Assembly: GCF_000720765.1 (NCBI RefSeq) | Contig: NZ_JODC01000005.1 | Span: forward strand, 620,001-684,000 | From: Streptomyces sp. NRRL S-646 | Lineage (GTDB): Bacteria > Actinomycetota > Actinomycetes > Streptomycetales > Streptomycetaceae | Reading direction: 5' to 3' | Length of the DNA: 64,000 bases | Shown: in pieces, positions 1 to 7,796 of the stretch | How positions within the stretch are numbered: the first letter of the stretch is position 1 | Layout of the letters: the number at the start of each line of letters is the position of its first letter | The notes under the pieces: generated by a model | What the model was told of the DNA's origin: nothing | What the model saw: the letters and a program-made list of their open reading frames with translations, nothing else | Databases searched by the model: none | Position numbers and translations under genes: made by a program

Positions 1-1034
1 GCCTCCTCGTGCGCGGCCGACAACCGGTAGATCTTCGGGTACGTCGGCCACGGCTCGGCGTCCTCGTCTCGGTCGGCGCCGGGCTGGGCGTAGATGTCCA
101 ACTGCGTGACGGACGCGGCCCCTTCACGCACCGCGGTCCCCAGACAGTCCGCCCCCGTGTCTCCGCCCCCGACGATGACGACGTGCTTCCCGGCGGCGGA
201 CATCGGAGAGCTCTCCAAGTCCCCTTCACGCACCCGGTTGGACAGCGGCAGATACTCCATCGCCTGCTGTATCCCGGCCAACTCCCGCCCGGGTACGGGC
301 AGTTCACGCCACGCGGTCGCCCCCGTCGCGATCACCACGGCGTCGTACCGCGCCCGCAGCTCCGCCGCTCCGACGTCCCGCCCGACCGCCGTCGAGGTAC
401 GGAACTTGGTCCCCTCGGCCCGCATCTGCTCCAGCCGCCGGTCCAGATGGTGCTTCTCCATCTTGAACTCGGGGATGCCGTACCGCATCAGCCCGCCGAG
501 CCGGTCGTCCTTCTCGTACACGGCGACGGTGTGCCCGGCCCGCGTCAGCTGCTGAGCCGCGGCCAGCCCGGTGGGCCCGGACCCGATCACCGCGACGGTC
601 CGCCCGGACAGCCGGTCCGGCGGCCGCGGCGGTGCGAACCCCAGCTCCCAGGCCTGGTCCGCGATGGCGACCTCGACGTTCTTGATCGTGACCGCGGGCT
701 GGTTGATGGCGAGCACACACCCCGCCTCGCACGGCGCGGGACACAACCGCCCGGTGAACTCGGGGAAGTTGTTCGTGGCATGCAGCCGGTCGGCCGCCTG
801 CCGCCAGTCGTCCCGGCTGACCAGGTCGTTCCACTCCGGTATCAGATTCCCGAGCGGACAGGCGTCGTGGCAGAACGGTATGCCGCAGTCCATACAGCGG
901 TCGGCCTGCTTGTTGATGATGGGCAGCAGCGCCCCCGGGACGTAGACCTCGTCCCAGTCCTGGACCCGTTCCACGACCGGGCGGCGGGGCCAGTCCTGGC
1001 GAGGCGTGGTCATGAATCCCTTGGGATCGGCCAT
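1..1034 (-). CDS. gltD: Glutamate synthase small subunit (3' end beyond window)
   Basis: NADPH-dependent glutamate synthase beta subunit, which passes electrons from NADPH through FAD and Fe-S clusters to the large subunit for glutamine-dependent glutamate synthesis. The visible 344 residues begin MADPKGFMTTPRQDW. They carry the N-terminal ferredoxin-like cysteines (CMDCGIPFC near residues 45-55, then CPLGN and LCPAPCEAGC), the FAD-binding GSGPTGLAAA and the NADPH-binding GGGDTGADC. Family members are about 480-490 residues, so roughly 140 C-terminal residues lie outside the window to the left. The ATG at 1034 is the only start that leaves the conserved N-terminus intact. The large subunit gene is not in view. 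Confidence 0.95.
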   Translation of the reverse strand, partial: MADPKGFMTTPRQDWPRRPVVERVQDWDEVYVPGALLPIINKQADRCMDCGIPFCHDACPLGNLIPEWNDLVSRDDWRQAADRLHATNNFPEFTGRLCPAPCEAGCVLAINQPAVTIKNVEVAIADQAWELGFAPPRPPDRLSGRTVAVIGSGPTGLAAAQQLTRAGHTVAVYEKDDRLGGLMRYGIPEFKMEKHHLDRRLEQMRAEGTKFRTSTAVGRDVGAAELRARYDAVVIATGATAWRELPVPGRELAGIQQAMEYLPLSNRVREGDLESSPMSAAGKHVVIVGGGDTGADCLGTAVREGAASVTQLDIYAQPGADRDEDAEPWPTYPKIYRLSAAHEE

Positions 1035-1176
1035 GGCCGTGTTCCTTGCCTACGCGTACGACGAGCCGTGCGTCATCGGGCGGCACTCTTTCGGCCACGA
1101 TACGACTCCACGGCCCCGTGCGCAGAGGGGACGGACAGCGCTTTCCGCCCCGCCTTTCCCAGGATTCCTCCAGCAC

Positions 1177-1665
1177 TCAGGTCAGCGCCAGCACATACGC
1201 CACCGCGGAACCGGCCGAGGCGACCATCCGCACGTGATTCCAGAACGTCCACTCGCGTATGTACGACGGCCAGTACGCGGCGGCTTCCGGGGTGCCCGGG
1301 TCCAGCTTGGCCAGCGTGTCGTTGCGCGGCACGTTCGCAACCATGGTCACCCCGAACGAGCCGAACAGATACAGGGCGCTGCCCACCAGCAGCTCCACCC
1401 TCCCGTCGTCCGGCCACAGCACGAACGTCACCACGGCGAGCACCGCGCACAGCACCGCCGACCCCACGAACACCAGCATGAACGCCGGCATCACCGCGGT
1501 CACGTTGATCGCGTTCATCGCGGCCACGCCCTGCGCGGGCGGCAGCGCGGCGAGCCCCTTCATCACGAACGTCGAGAAGCCGCAGAAAACCCCGGCGACC
1601 AGACCGGTCCCGAGCACCCCCAGCACCGTCAGCCAGAAATACGGTCCATCGATCATGTCGTCCAC
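1177..1665 (-). CDS. DUF1772 / anthrone oxygenase-like membrane protein
   Basis: A 162-residue integral membrane protein with four hydrophobic segments, resembling DUF1772 proteins (some annotated as anthrone oxygenases). Visible family-like features are an N-terminal helix with a GFSTFVMKGLA stretch, a central AINVTAVMPAFM segment, a VANVPRN loop and a C-terminal WTFWNHVRM motif. It lies 142 bp from gltD on the same strand. Biochemical function cannot be assigned from sequence. The 21-bp repeat array begins about 160 bp upstream of its start. Confidence 0.75.
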   Translation of the reverse strand: MDDMIDGPYFWLTVLGVLGTGLVAGVFCGFSTFVMKGLAALPPAQGVAAMNAINVTAVMPAFMLVFVGSAVLCAVLAVVTFVLWPDDGRVELLVGSALYLFGSFGVTMVANVPRNDTLAKLDPGTPEAAAYWPSYIREWTFWNHVRMVASAGSAVAYVLALT

Positions 1666-1828
1666 TCCCGCCTAGAGCCGAGATCTTCCCCGGCACCTCC
1701 CGTCACCACAAGTGAATTCCCGTACGAGCACAGTGACCATGGCCGAGGAACGCGGTCACATACGCGAGCGTCCAGCCGTGATCCGGCGGCCGCCGCTCGC
1801 GAGCGCAGCGCCGGCGGGCCGCCTGCGG

Positions 1829-2426
1829 CCCGATCTCCCTTCGGCAAGGGCACCGCGCCTTTCGGCAACGGCACCGTGCCTTTCGCCGATGGTTCCGTGT
1901 CGTTCGCCGACCGTGCCAGGCCTGTCGTCGGCGCATCCGGGCCTGTCGTCGGCGTATCCGGACATCTCGTCGGCGTGCCCGGGTTTTCCGTCACTGAGTC
2001 ACGGCCTTTGGCCGACCGAGCCCGGTTCTTCGCCAACGAACCCCCGTCTCGCGTCAATGGCCCCGCCTTTCGTCAACCGACCTCGGCTCTCGCCGACGGC
2101 CTCCGCCGTTCTTCAATGGCCTTCGGCCTGTCGCCGACGGGCCTCGGCCTTTCTTGGAGCGACCGCGGCCTTTTGCCGACGGCTTCCCCCGTTCTTCAAT
2201 CGACCTCGGCCTGTCGCCGACGGCCTCCGCCCCTCGCCAATCGACCTCGGCCTGTCGCCGACCGGCTCTGGTCTTTCGTGGAGCGACCGCGGTCCTTCGT
2301 GAGCGGACCCGCTTTCCTGGACCGACCCGATCTTTTTCGTCAATGGCCCCCGCCTTTGGCTACGACCCCGGACTTTTGGCGACAGAACCCAGGCCCGTCG
2401 CCCACGGGCCCCGGTCTTTCGTCGAC
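1829..2426. repeat. Degenerate 21-bp tandem repeat array (about 29 units)
   Basis: Reading the sequence in steps of 21 gives a clear periodic array. Ten consecutive units from 1849 to 2058 are exactly 21 bp, and a further 18 units of 19-22 bp run to 2426. A typical unit has the form CCTCGGCCTGTCGCCGAC plus three variable bases. Two identical 21-mers sit at 2201-2221 and 2242-2262. Length changes of 1-2 bp in the right half break every reading frame, so long open frames here are probably a by-product of base composition. The array fills most of the 796-bp gap between the DUF1772 and DUF2293 genes. No promoter, RNA gene or mobile element was recognised in it. Confidence 0.8.
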
Positions 2427-2461
2427 CGATCCCGCCCTGCGCCGGCGGCCCCCGCCCCACG

Positions 2462-3157
2462 TCAACCGACCCCCGCCTCCTCCGATCGCCACCCCCGCAG
2501 CACCGTCTCCACCGCCGCCCCGATCCGTCGCCGGGCCTCGTGCCGCGGTACGCCGCTCATCAGCAGCTGGTCGTACGGCGTGTCCACGTGCCGTACGGAC
2601 GCCACGACCGCTGAGACCACCGCCCCCTCGGACAGGGCCTGCCCCGCCGCACTCCGGCCCACCCGCCCGCTGCCGCGCACCGACGCATGCGTCGCGATCG
2701 CCCGGGCCCGCTCCGTCGGGCAGCCGGGAAACAGCCGTCGTATCTCCGCCGCGAACGCCTCCGTGAACCGCAGGTCCTCCGCGATCCGCCGCCGGGCGTC
2801 CCGCACCCGGCGCCGCCGCCGCGCCTCCGCGTCCGCCAGGCACCGCTCCTCGGCCCGGGCGAGCCCCGCCTCCTCGACCAGGACGCCCTGCCGCTCGTAC
2901 CGCGACTTGCGCCGGTTGAAGCGCACCACGACCGCCGACAGCGCACTCTCCTCCCGTGACCGCCGGGTCAGCGCGGTGTCGCCGCGCGGCAGGAACACCA
3001 GATGCCCGAGGTCGGCACAGTCGAGACACCGCGGTGCCCCCTCCTCGAGCACCAGCAGCGGCAACGGCCCCGCATGACACTCCCCGCAGTGCCGTCTCTT
3101 GATCGGCTGGAAGACGACAAGCCCGGTGCGGGGCGCAGGCGTTGCGAGACGTGCCAT
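2462..3157 (-). CDS. DUF2293 domain protein
   Basis: A 231-residue protein starting MARLATPAPRTGLVVF. The N-terminal third has a likely zinc knuckle (RHCGECHAGPLPLL followed by CLDCADLGH near residues 25-55). A basic Arg-rich helical segment follows, then a C-terminal DUF2293 region with RRLFPGCP and HVDTPYDQLLMSGVPRHEAR. The family is common in actinobacteria and has no established function. Translation could start further upstream in the open frame, but the MARLATP start keeps 132 bp of shared upstream space with the divergent gene at 3290. Its 3' end lies 36 bp from the 21-bp repeat array. Confidence 0.75.
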   Translation of the reverse strand: MARLATPAPRTGLVVFQPIKRRHCGECHAGPLPLLVLEEGAPRCLDCADLGHLVFLPRGDTALTRRSREESALSAVVVRFNRRKSRYERQGVLVEEAGLARAEERCLADAEARRRRRVRDARRRIAEDLRFTEAFAAEIRRLFPGCPTERARAIATHASVRGSGRVGRSAAGQALSEGAVVSAVVASVRHVDTPYDQLLMSGVPRHEARRRIGAAVETVLRGWRSEEAGVG

Positions 3158-3289
3158 AAGTGTTTCCTTCCCCCCGACGGCACTCCGGACTACCGCGAAA
3201 TCGCGCCCACTGCACCCTCTCCCTCCGCTCCTCCTCCGTACTCCCCACCCATCGGGGCGAGGAGCATCCCGGCCGACGGCTGACGCATC

Positions 3290-3931
3290 ATGGGCCATGT
3301 GCGACTCGAAGCGATCACCTGGGACCGGCTCGGCGACCTCCTGGCCGAGCGCCTGCTCGACCTCAAACCGGCCGACGGCAGCCCCTGGCCCCGCATCGCC
3401 TTCGACGGAGCCCCGGCAGCCCGCCCGGGAGACCTCGCCGAACGCGTCGCCGAGGCCCTGCGCGTACGCGGCCGCCCCTCGCTGACTGTCGGCGCGGAGG
3501 GCTTTCTGCGGCCCGCCTCCGTCCGCCTCGAGTACGGCCACCATGACGTCGACGCCTATTACGACGGCTGGTTGGACACCGGCGCCCTGTGGCGCGAGGT
3601 GTTCGGCCCCCTCGAACCCGGGGGCGGCGGACGTGTCCTGCCCGACCTGTGGGACCCGGTCACCGACCGCGCCACCCGCACTCCCTACGCCCAACTCCCG
3701 CCCGGCGGCTTCCTGTTGCTGCACGGCCCCCTCCTGCTGCGCCACTGGTTCCCCTTCGACCTGACCGTCCACGTCCTCCTCTCACCCGGCGCCCTCCGCC
3801 GCCGCACCCCCGAGGCCGACCACTGGACACTCCCCGCCTTCGAGCGCTACGCGGGCGAGACCGACCCGGCCGGCACGGCCAACGTCCTGGTACGGGCCGA
3901 CGACCCGCGCCATCCCGCCTGGAGGGGCTGA
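3290..3931 (+). CDS. Uridine kinase-like P-loop protein with degenerate Walker A
   Basis: A 213-residue protein that resembles the actinobacterial proteins annotated as uridine kinase or nucleoside/phosphopantothenate kinase-like. The segment that should hold the P-loop reads IAFDGAPAARPGDLAE, keeping the leading DG but lacking the GKS/T signature. The downstream acceptor-site-like region (HHDVDAYYDGWLDTGALWREV) and the C-terminal HWFPFDLTVHVLLSP are retained. It is divergent from the DUF2293 gene and followed by 13-bp direct repeats. It may be a catalytically altered paralogue, so the kinase label should be treated as family membership only. Confidence 0.6.
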   Translation: MGHVRLEAITWDRLGDLLAERLLDLKPADGSPWPRIAFDGAPAARPGDLAERVAEALRVRGRPSLTVGAEGFLRPASVRLEYGHHDVDAYYDGWLDTGALWREVFGPLEPGGGGRVLPDLWDPVTDRATRTPYAQLPPGGFLLLHGPLLLRHWFPFDLTVHVLLSPGALRRRTPEADHWTLPAFERYAGETDPAGTANVLVRADDPRHPAWRG

Positions 3932-3947
3932 CCATTGGAGAGGCCGG

Positions 3948-3973
3948 TCGGCCATCCAGTTCGGCCATCCAGT
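3948..3973. repeat. 13-bp tandem direct repeat
   Basis: TCGGCCATCCAGT occurs twice back to back, followed by a third partial copy (TCGGCC), between the kinase-like gene and the F420/PPOX gene. It lies just upstream of the 16-bp palindrome at 4011. No known element was recognised. Confidence 0.7.
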
Positions 3974-4010
3974 TCGGCCGGCCGGTGAGGTTGATCGGCA
4001 AACCCCTTTT

Positions 4011-4026
4011 ATATGCACGTGCATAT
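4011..4026. promoter_or_regulatory. Perfect 16-bp palindrome, likely operator
   Basis: ATATGCACGTGCATAT is a perfect palindrome 15 nt upstream of the ATG at 4042, in an AT-rich pocket of otherwise GC-rich DNA. A TATAGT hexamer at 4024-4029 overlaps its right edge and could be the -10, with transcription starting just before the ATG. A dimeric repressor bound here would block the promoter. The cognate regulator is not identifiable in the window. Confidence 0.55.
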
Positions 4027-4041
4027 AGTTACTGTGGTCTC

Positions 4042-4455
4042 ATGACGACCTCCTCGAGTGATCCCGTCCCCTTCGCCGACTCCGTCCGCACCCTCCTCGA
4101 CGGCAAGAACTTCGCCAGCGTCGCCACCCTCGGCCCCGACGGCGCCCCGCAGAACTCGGTGGTCTGGATCAAGCGCGAGGGCGACACCGTGCTCTTCTCC
4201 TCCACCGACGGACGCCAGAAGGTGCGCAACCTCCGCCGCGACCCCCGCATCAGCCTCTCGGTCTTCGACCTCGCCGACCCCTACACCTCGGTCGAGATCC
4301 GCGGCACCGCCGAGATCCTTCCCGACGAGGGCAAGCGGCTCCCGTACGAGCTCTCGCACAAGTACCTCGGCATCGACCCGCCCGGAGAGAAGGACGATGA
4401 GACCCGCGTGATCATCCGCATCGTCCCGCGGAAGATCGTGGGTTTCTCTGCCTGA
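4042..4455 (+). CDS. PPOX-class F420-dependent oxidoreductase family protein
   Basis: A 137-residue split beta-barrel flavin/deazaflavin-binding protein of the PPOX (pyridoxamine 5'-phosphate oxidase-like) class. The expected pattern is visible: ASVATLGPDGAPQNSVVWIKREGDTVLFSST, then KVRNLRRDPRISLSVFD and the ending RIVPRKIVGFSA. This class in actinobacteria uses coenzyme F420 and acts as a cytosolic reductase. The substrate is unknown. The ATG at 4042 was chosen because the homologous core begins right after it. There is no Shine-Dalgarno sequence and the palindrome/promoter is immediately upstream, which suggests a leaderless or very short leader mRNA. Confidence 0.8.
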   Translation: MTTSSSDPVPFADSVRTLLDGKNFASVATLGPDGAPQNSVVWIKREGDTVLFSSTDGRQKVRNLRRDPRISLSVFDLADPYTSVEIRGTAEILPDEGKRLPYELSHKYLGIDPPGEKDDETRVIIRIVPRKIVGFSA

Positions 4456-4598
4456 GGTTTCTGAGACGGCGCTCCCCGGCCGCCCGTCACCGCAGAGTTC
4501 CGGGTGCAGGGGCCGGGCCGCGCGGCGAGAATGTAGGGCGCCGGGACTAGCGGTGCGTTCCCGCATCGCGCCGGCCGTCCGGCACCGGGAGGTACTCC

Positions 4599-5027
4599 AT
4601 GACCACCGCCTCAGACATCATGCACCGTGGTGCCCAGTGGATCCCCGCCCACGAGACACTGGACCGCGCGGCCCAGCTGATGCGCGAACTGAACGTCGGA
4701 GCCCTGCCCATCAGCGACCAGAACGAGCGGCTCTGCGGCATCCTCACCGACCGCGACATCGTCATCGGCTGCGTGGCCATGGGCCACGACCCGGCCAAGG
4801 TCACCGCCGGCGAGATGGCCCACGGCACCCCCCGCTGGATCGACGCGAACGCCGACGTCGGTGACGTGCTCCGGGAGATGCAGGACCACCAGATCCGCCG
4901 GCTCCCCGTCATCGAGAACAAGCGGCTGGTCGGCATGATCAGCGAGGCCGACGTGGCCCGTCATCTGACGGAGGAGCAGATCGCCGACTTCGCCCACAGC
5001 GTGTACGCACGGAGCACGACGCGCTGA
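4599..5027 (+). CDS. Two-CBS-domain protein (HRP1-like)
   Basis: A 142-residue soluble protein made almost entirely of two CBS domains. The first runs from DIMHRGAQWIPAHETLDRAAQLM to about residue 62, with GILTDRDIV. The second covers about residues 75-130, with RRLPVIENKRLVGMISEADVARH. Such Bateman modules bind adenine nucleotides and regulate partners, and the closest architectural match known to me is the mycobacterial hypoxic response protein 1. GGGAGG upstream of the ATG at 4599 gives a good ribosome site. It converges with corA, 18 bp away. Confidence 0.85.
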   Translation: MTTASDIMHRGAQWIPAHETLDRAAQLMRELNVGALPISDQNERLCGILTDRDIVIGCVAMGHDPAKVTAGEMAHGTPRWIDANADVGDVLREMQDHQIRRLPVIENKRLVGMISEADVARHLTEEQIADFAHSVYARSTTR

Positions 5028-5045
5028 CCTGCACGACGGAGCGCC

Positions 5046-6173
5046 TCACAGCCAGCCGCTGCGCCGGAAACCGCGGTACAGCACCAGGCAGGCCGCCACC
5101 ATCACGCCTATGACCAGGGGGTATCCGAACCTCCAGTGCAGCTCCGGCATGTGATCGAAGTTCATGCCGTACACACCGCAGACCATCGTCGGTACGGCGA
5201 TCACCGCGGCCCAGGCCGTGATCTTCCGCATGTCCTCGTTCTGCGCGACCGTGACCTGCGCCAGATGGGCCTGCAGGATCGAGTTGAGCAGTTCGTCGAA
5301 GGAGGCGATCTGCTCCTTCGCCCGCATGAGGTGGTCGAGGACGTCCCTGAAGTAGGCCTGTATCTCCGGGTCGACCACCCGGATCGGCCGGGTCGCAAGG
5401 TCCTCGACGGGGCGGCCGAGGGGGACCACGGCCCGCTTCAGCTCCAGGAGTTCACGCTTGAGCTGGTAGATCCGGCCGGGGTCGGCCCGCGCGCCGTTCT
5501 CCGCGAACACGTCCATCTCCACCTGGTCGATGTCCGCCTGCACCGAATCGGTGACGTGCAGATAGTCGTCGACCACATGGTCCGCGATCGCATGCAGCAC
5601 CGCGGCCGGTCCCTTCGCGAGCTGCTGGGGGTCGGCCTCCAGCTCCTCGCGCAGCGGGCCCAGCGAACCGTGCATCCCGTGCCGGACCGTGATCACGAAG
5701 TCCACGCCGACGAACACCATGATCTCGCCGGTGTTCACCACCTCGCTGGTCGCCGTCAGCTCCTCGTGCTCGACGTAGCAGACCGTCTTGAACACCGCGA
5801 ACAGCGTCTCGCCGTAGCGCTCCAGCTTGGGGCGCTGATGGGCCTCGACCGCGTCCTCGACCGCCAGCGGATGCAGATCGAAGAGCTCGGCGATACCCGC
5901 GAACTCCTGATCCGTCGGCTCGTGCAGACCCAGCCACACAAACCCGTCACCGTACTTCCGCACCCGCTCCACTGCGTCGACCAGATCACTGCCTCCGGGC
6001 ACCCGTGCGCCGTCCCGGTACGTCACACAGTTCACCACCGAGGAGCCCAGCGGGGACCGGGCCGGGTGACTCAGGTCGACGCGTGGCCGACGCCTGGCCA
6101 GCCGTGCCACCTTGCGCAGGCCGCCGACCCTGCTGAGGTGGGTGACCTTGCGCAGATTCCCTGCCATGGACAT
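5046..6173 (-). CDS. corA: CorA-family Mg2+/Co2+ transporter
   Basis: A 375-residue CorA-type divalent cation channel. It has a large cytoplasmic alpha/beta domain, a long helical stalk (about residues 200-300) and two C-terminal membrane helices. The signature YGMNF sits at the end of the first helix (about residue 338), followed by the loop DHMPELHW. The ATG at 6173 is preferred because AAGGAG lies 7 nt upstream. The open frame extends further upstream without a ribosome site. An N-terminal basic stretch of about 50 residues (RKVARLARRRPRVDL) precedes the conserved domain. Confidence 0.9.
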   Translation of the reverse strand: MSMAGNLRKVTHLSRVGGLRKVARLARRRPRVDLSHPARSPLGSSVVNCVTYRDGARVPGGSDLVDAVERVRKYGDGFVWLGLHEPTDQEFAGIAELFDLHPLAVEDAVEAHQRPKLERYGETLFAVFKTVCYVEHEELTATSEVVNTGEIMVFVGVDFVITVRHGMHGSLGPLREELEADPQQLAKGPAAVLHAIADHVVDDYLHVTDSVQADIDQVEMDVFAENGARADPGRIYQLKRELLELKRAVVPLGRPVEDLATRPIRVVDPEIQAYFRDVLDHLMRAKEQIASFDELLNSILQAHLAQVTVAQNEDMRKITAWAAVIAVPTMVCGVYGMNFDHMPELHWRFGYPLVIGVMVAACLVLYRGFRRSGWL

Positions 6174-6426
6174 CTGGATCTCCTTGCGTGGATCTCCGGG
6201 CTCGATGCGCGGTTCGCGGTTCGCCACCGTGGTGAGCCGCCTGTCTGTGCCTTGGCGCGCCAGTTTGCCAGGTCTGTGTAAGGGGCGGGTGAGCCTGTGG
6301 GAGCAGCTCATTCCGTTTGGTTCCCGCCTGTGGACGAAGGGGTTGGACAACGGAACGTCTGCCCGACTCGCCGTAGGTGACTCGTCGACCGCTTCCGGCA
6401 AGCCGGGCAACTGGGATGATCGCGTC

Positions 6427-7221
6427 ATGAAGCGATCCGACGGCTATCTTCTCGACAACCGGCAGACGGAGGCGGGAGAGCGCTTCGAGGCCTTCGCCAC
6501 CCTCTTCGACCCCACCACCTTCCGGCACCTGGAAGGGCTCGGCATCGGCTCCGGCCGGCGCTGCTGGGAGGTCGGCGCGGGCGGCACCTCCGTGGTGTCC
6601 TGGCTGGCAGAGAAGGTCGGCCCGAGCGGACAGGTACTCGCCACCGACATCGGCACATCGCTGCTCGCCTCCGTGGCCCGCCCGCCGGTGGAGGTACGCG
6701 TCCACGACGTGGGCGCCGAGGAACCGCCGGGCGAGGGCTTCGACCTGGTGCACGCCCGGCTGGTCCTTGTCCATGTGCCGGACCGTGAACGGGCGTTGCA
6801 GTCGATGATCAAGGCCCTGCGTCCCGGCGGCCGGCTACTGATCGAGGACGCCGACCCCGCCCTGCAGCCCTTGGTCTGCCCCGACGAACACGGTCCCGAG
6901 CAACGACTCGCCAACCGTCTGCGGCACGGATTCCGCCGGCTGCTCGCCGACCGTGGCGCCGACCTCTCCTACGGCCGCCGCCTGCCACGCCTGCTCCGCG
7001 AGGCCGGCCTGCGCGGCGTCGAGGCCGATGCGTACTTCCCCCTCACCTCCCCGGCCTGCGCCGTCCTCGAGTCGGCCACGATCCGCCAGATCCGCGACAC
7101 CCTCGTCACCGCGAACCTCGCCACGAACGAGGACATCGACCGCCACCTGGCGAACATCGAGGCCGGCGGGATGGACCTGGCCACGGCCCCGATGATCTCG
7201 GCGTGGGGGACCAAGGCGTAG
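6427..7221 (+). CDS. SAM-dependent methyltransferase
   Basis: A 264-residue class I methyltransferase. Motif I is CWEVGAGGTSVVSWLA (about residues 47-62), the acidic end of strand 2 is VLATDIGTS, motif IV is GFDLVHARLVLVHVPD, and LRPGGRLLIEDADP follows. The substrate is unknown. The start at MKRSDGYLLD is the first in-frame ATG after the 253-bp gap to corA. The spare C-terminal region (ILESATIRQIRDTL-like) is typical of actinobacterial small-molecule methyltransferases. No operon partner is apparent, since the next gene begins 65 bp downstream and is of a different kind. Confidence 0.8.
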   Translation: MKRSDGYLLDNRQTEAGERFEAFATLFDPTTFRHLEGLGIGSGRRCWEVGAGGTSVVSWLAEKVGPSGQVLATDIGTSLLASVARPPVEVRVHDVGAEEPPGEGFDLVHARLVLVHVPDRERALQSMIKALRPGGRLLIEDADPALQPLVCPDEHGPEQRLANRLRHGFRRLLADRGADLSYGRRLPRLLREAGLRGVEADAYFPLTSPACAVLESATIRQIRDTLVTANLATNEDIDRHLANIEAGGMDLATAPMISAWGTKA

Positions 7222-7286
7222 CCCCGCGGCCGGGAGCTCCGCGCACACCCTTGCGGTCCGGGGGAGGCGGTACCAGCCTGAAGAAC

Positions 7287-7715
7287 ATGACGGACAACAC
7301 GACACGTCTCGACCATGTCGTCCTGTGGGTACACGACCCGGTCGCCTCGGCCGACTTCTACGAGAAGGCGGTGGGACTGCGCCCCCTGAGGATCACCGAG
7401 TTCTCCGCGGGGAAGGCGTCGTTCCCCTCAGTACGGCTCAACGACGAGACCATCCTCGACCTCATGCCCCACTCCATGGCGGAGCACATGAAGATGCTCC
7501 CAGGCGCCGCCGACAGCGCGGGCCACCCCGTCAACCACGTCTGCCTGGCCCTGCCCGGCGACGACTTCGACGCCCTGCACAGCCGCCTCGAGGAACGCGC
7601 CGTCCCCGTCTCCGAGTTCTCCCACGACTCCTACGGCGCCCGCGGAAAGGCCAGGCGCAGCTTCTACTTCCGCGACCCGGACGGAAACGTCTTCGAAGCC
7701 CGGCACTACGACTAG
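7287..7715 (+). CDS. VOC/glyoxalase superfamily protein
   Basis: A 142-residue vicinal-oxygen-chelate fold protein. Both beta-alpha-beta-beta-beta modules are visible: LDHVVLWVHDPVASADFYEKAVGL at the start, then NHVCLALPGDDFDALHSRLEERAVPV and RRSFYFRDPDGNVFEARHYD. The candidate metal ligands are His10, His in the NHVCLA segment and Glu in FEARHYD. Members include glyoxalases, dioxygenases and resistance proteins, so the exact activity is not assignable. A strong palindromic terminator follows. Confidence 0.8.
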   Translation: MTDNTTRLDHVVLWVHDPVASADFYEKAVGLRPLRITEFSAGKASFPSVRLNDETILDLMPHSMAEHMKMLPGAADSAGHPVNHVCLALPGDDFDALHSRLEERAVPVSEFSHDSYGARGKARRSFYFRDPDGNVFEARHYD

Positions 7716-7737
7716 CGAGGTGCCCGGGCGGACCAGC

Positions 7738-7765
7738 GGGGTGCCCACGCGCGCGTGGGCACCCC
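7738..7765. terminator. Bidirectional terminator palindrome
   Basis: A perfect 28-bp inverted repeat (GGGGTGCCCACGCG and its complement, no loop bases beyond the centre) between the convergent VOC gene and formaldehyde dehydrogenase gene. It is likely used from both sides. Confidence 0.75.
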
Positions 7766-7796
7766 ATATCCCCTGCCTGTCCTGCTGCTCACGAGT

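Noticed and set aside
1006..2766. A plus-strand open frame of 586 codons across the 21-bp repeats
   Set aside because: It crosses antisense to three minus-strand genes, and the repeat units change length by 1-2 bp in the right half, which is not consistent with selection for a reading frame.
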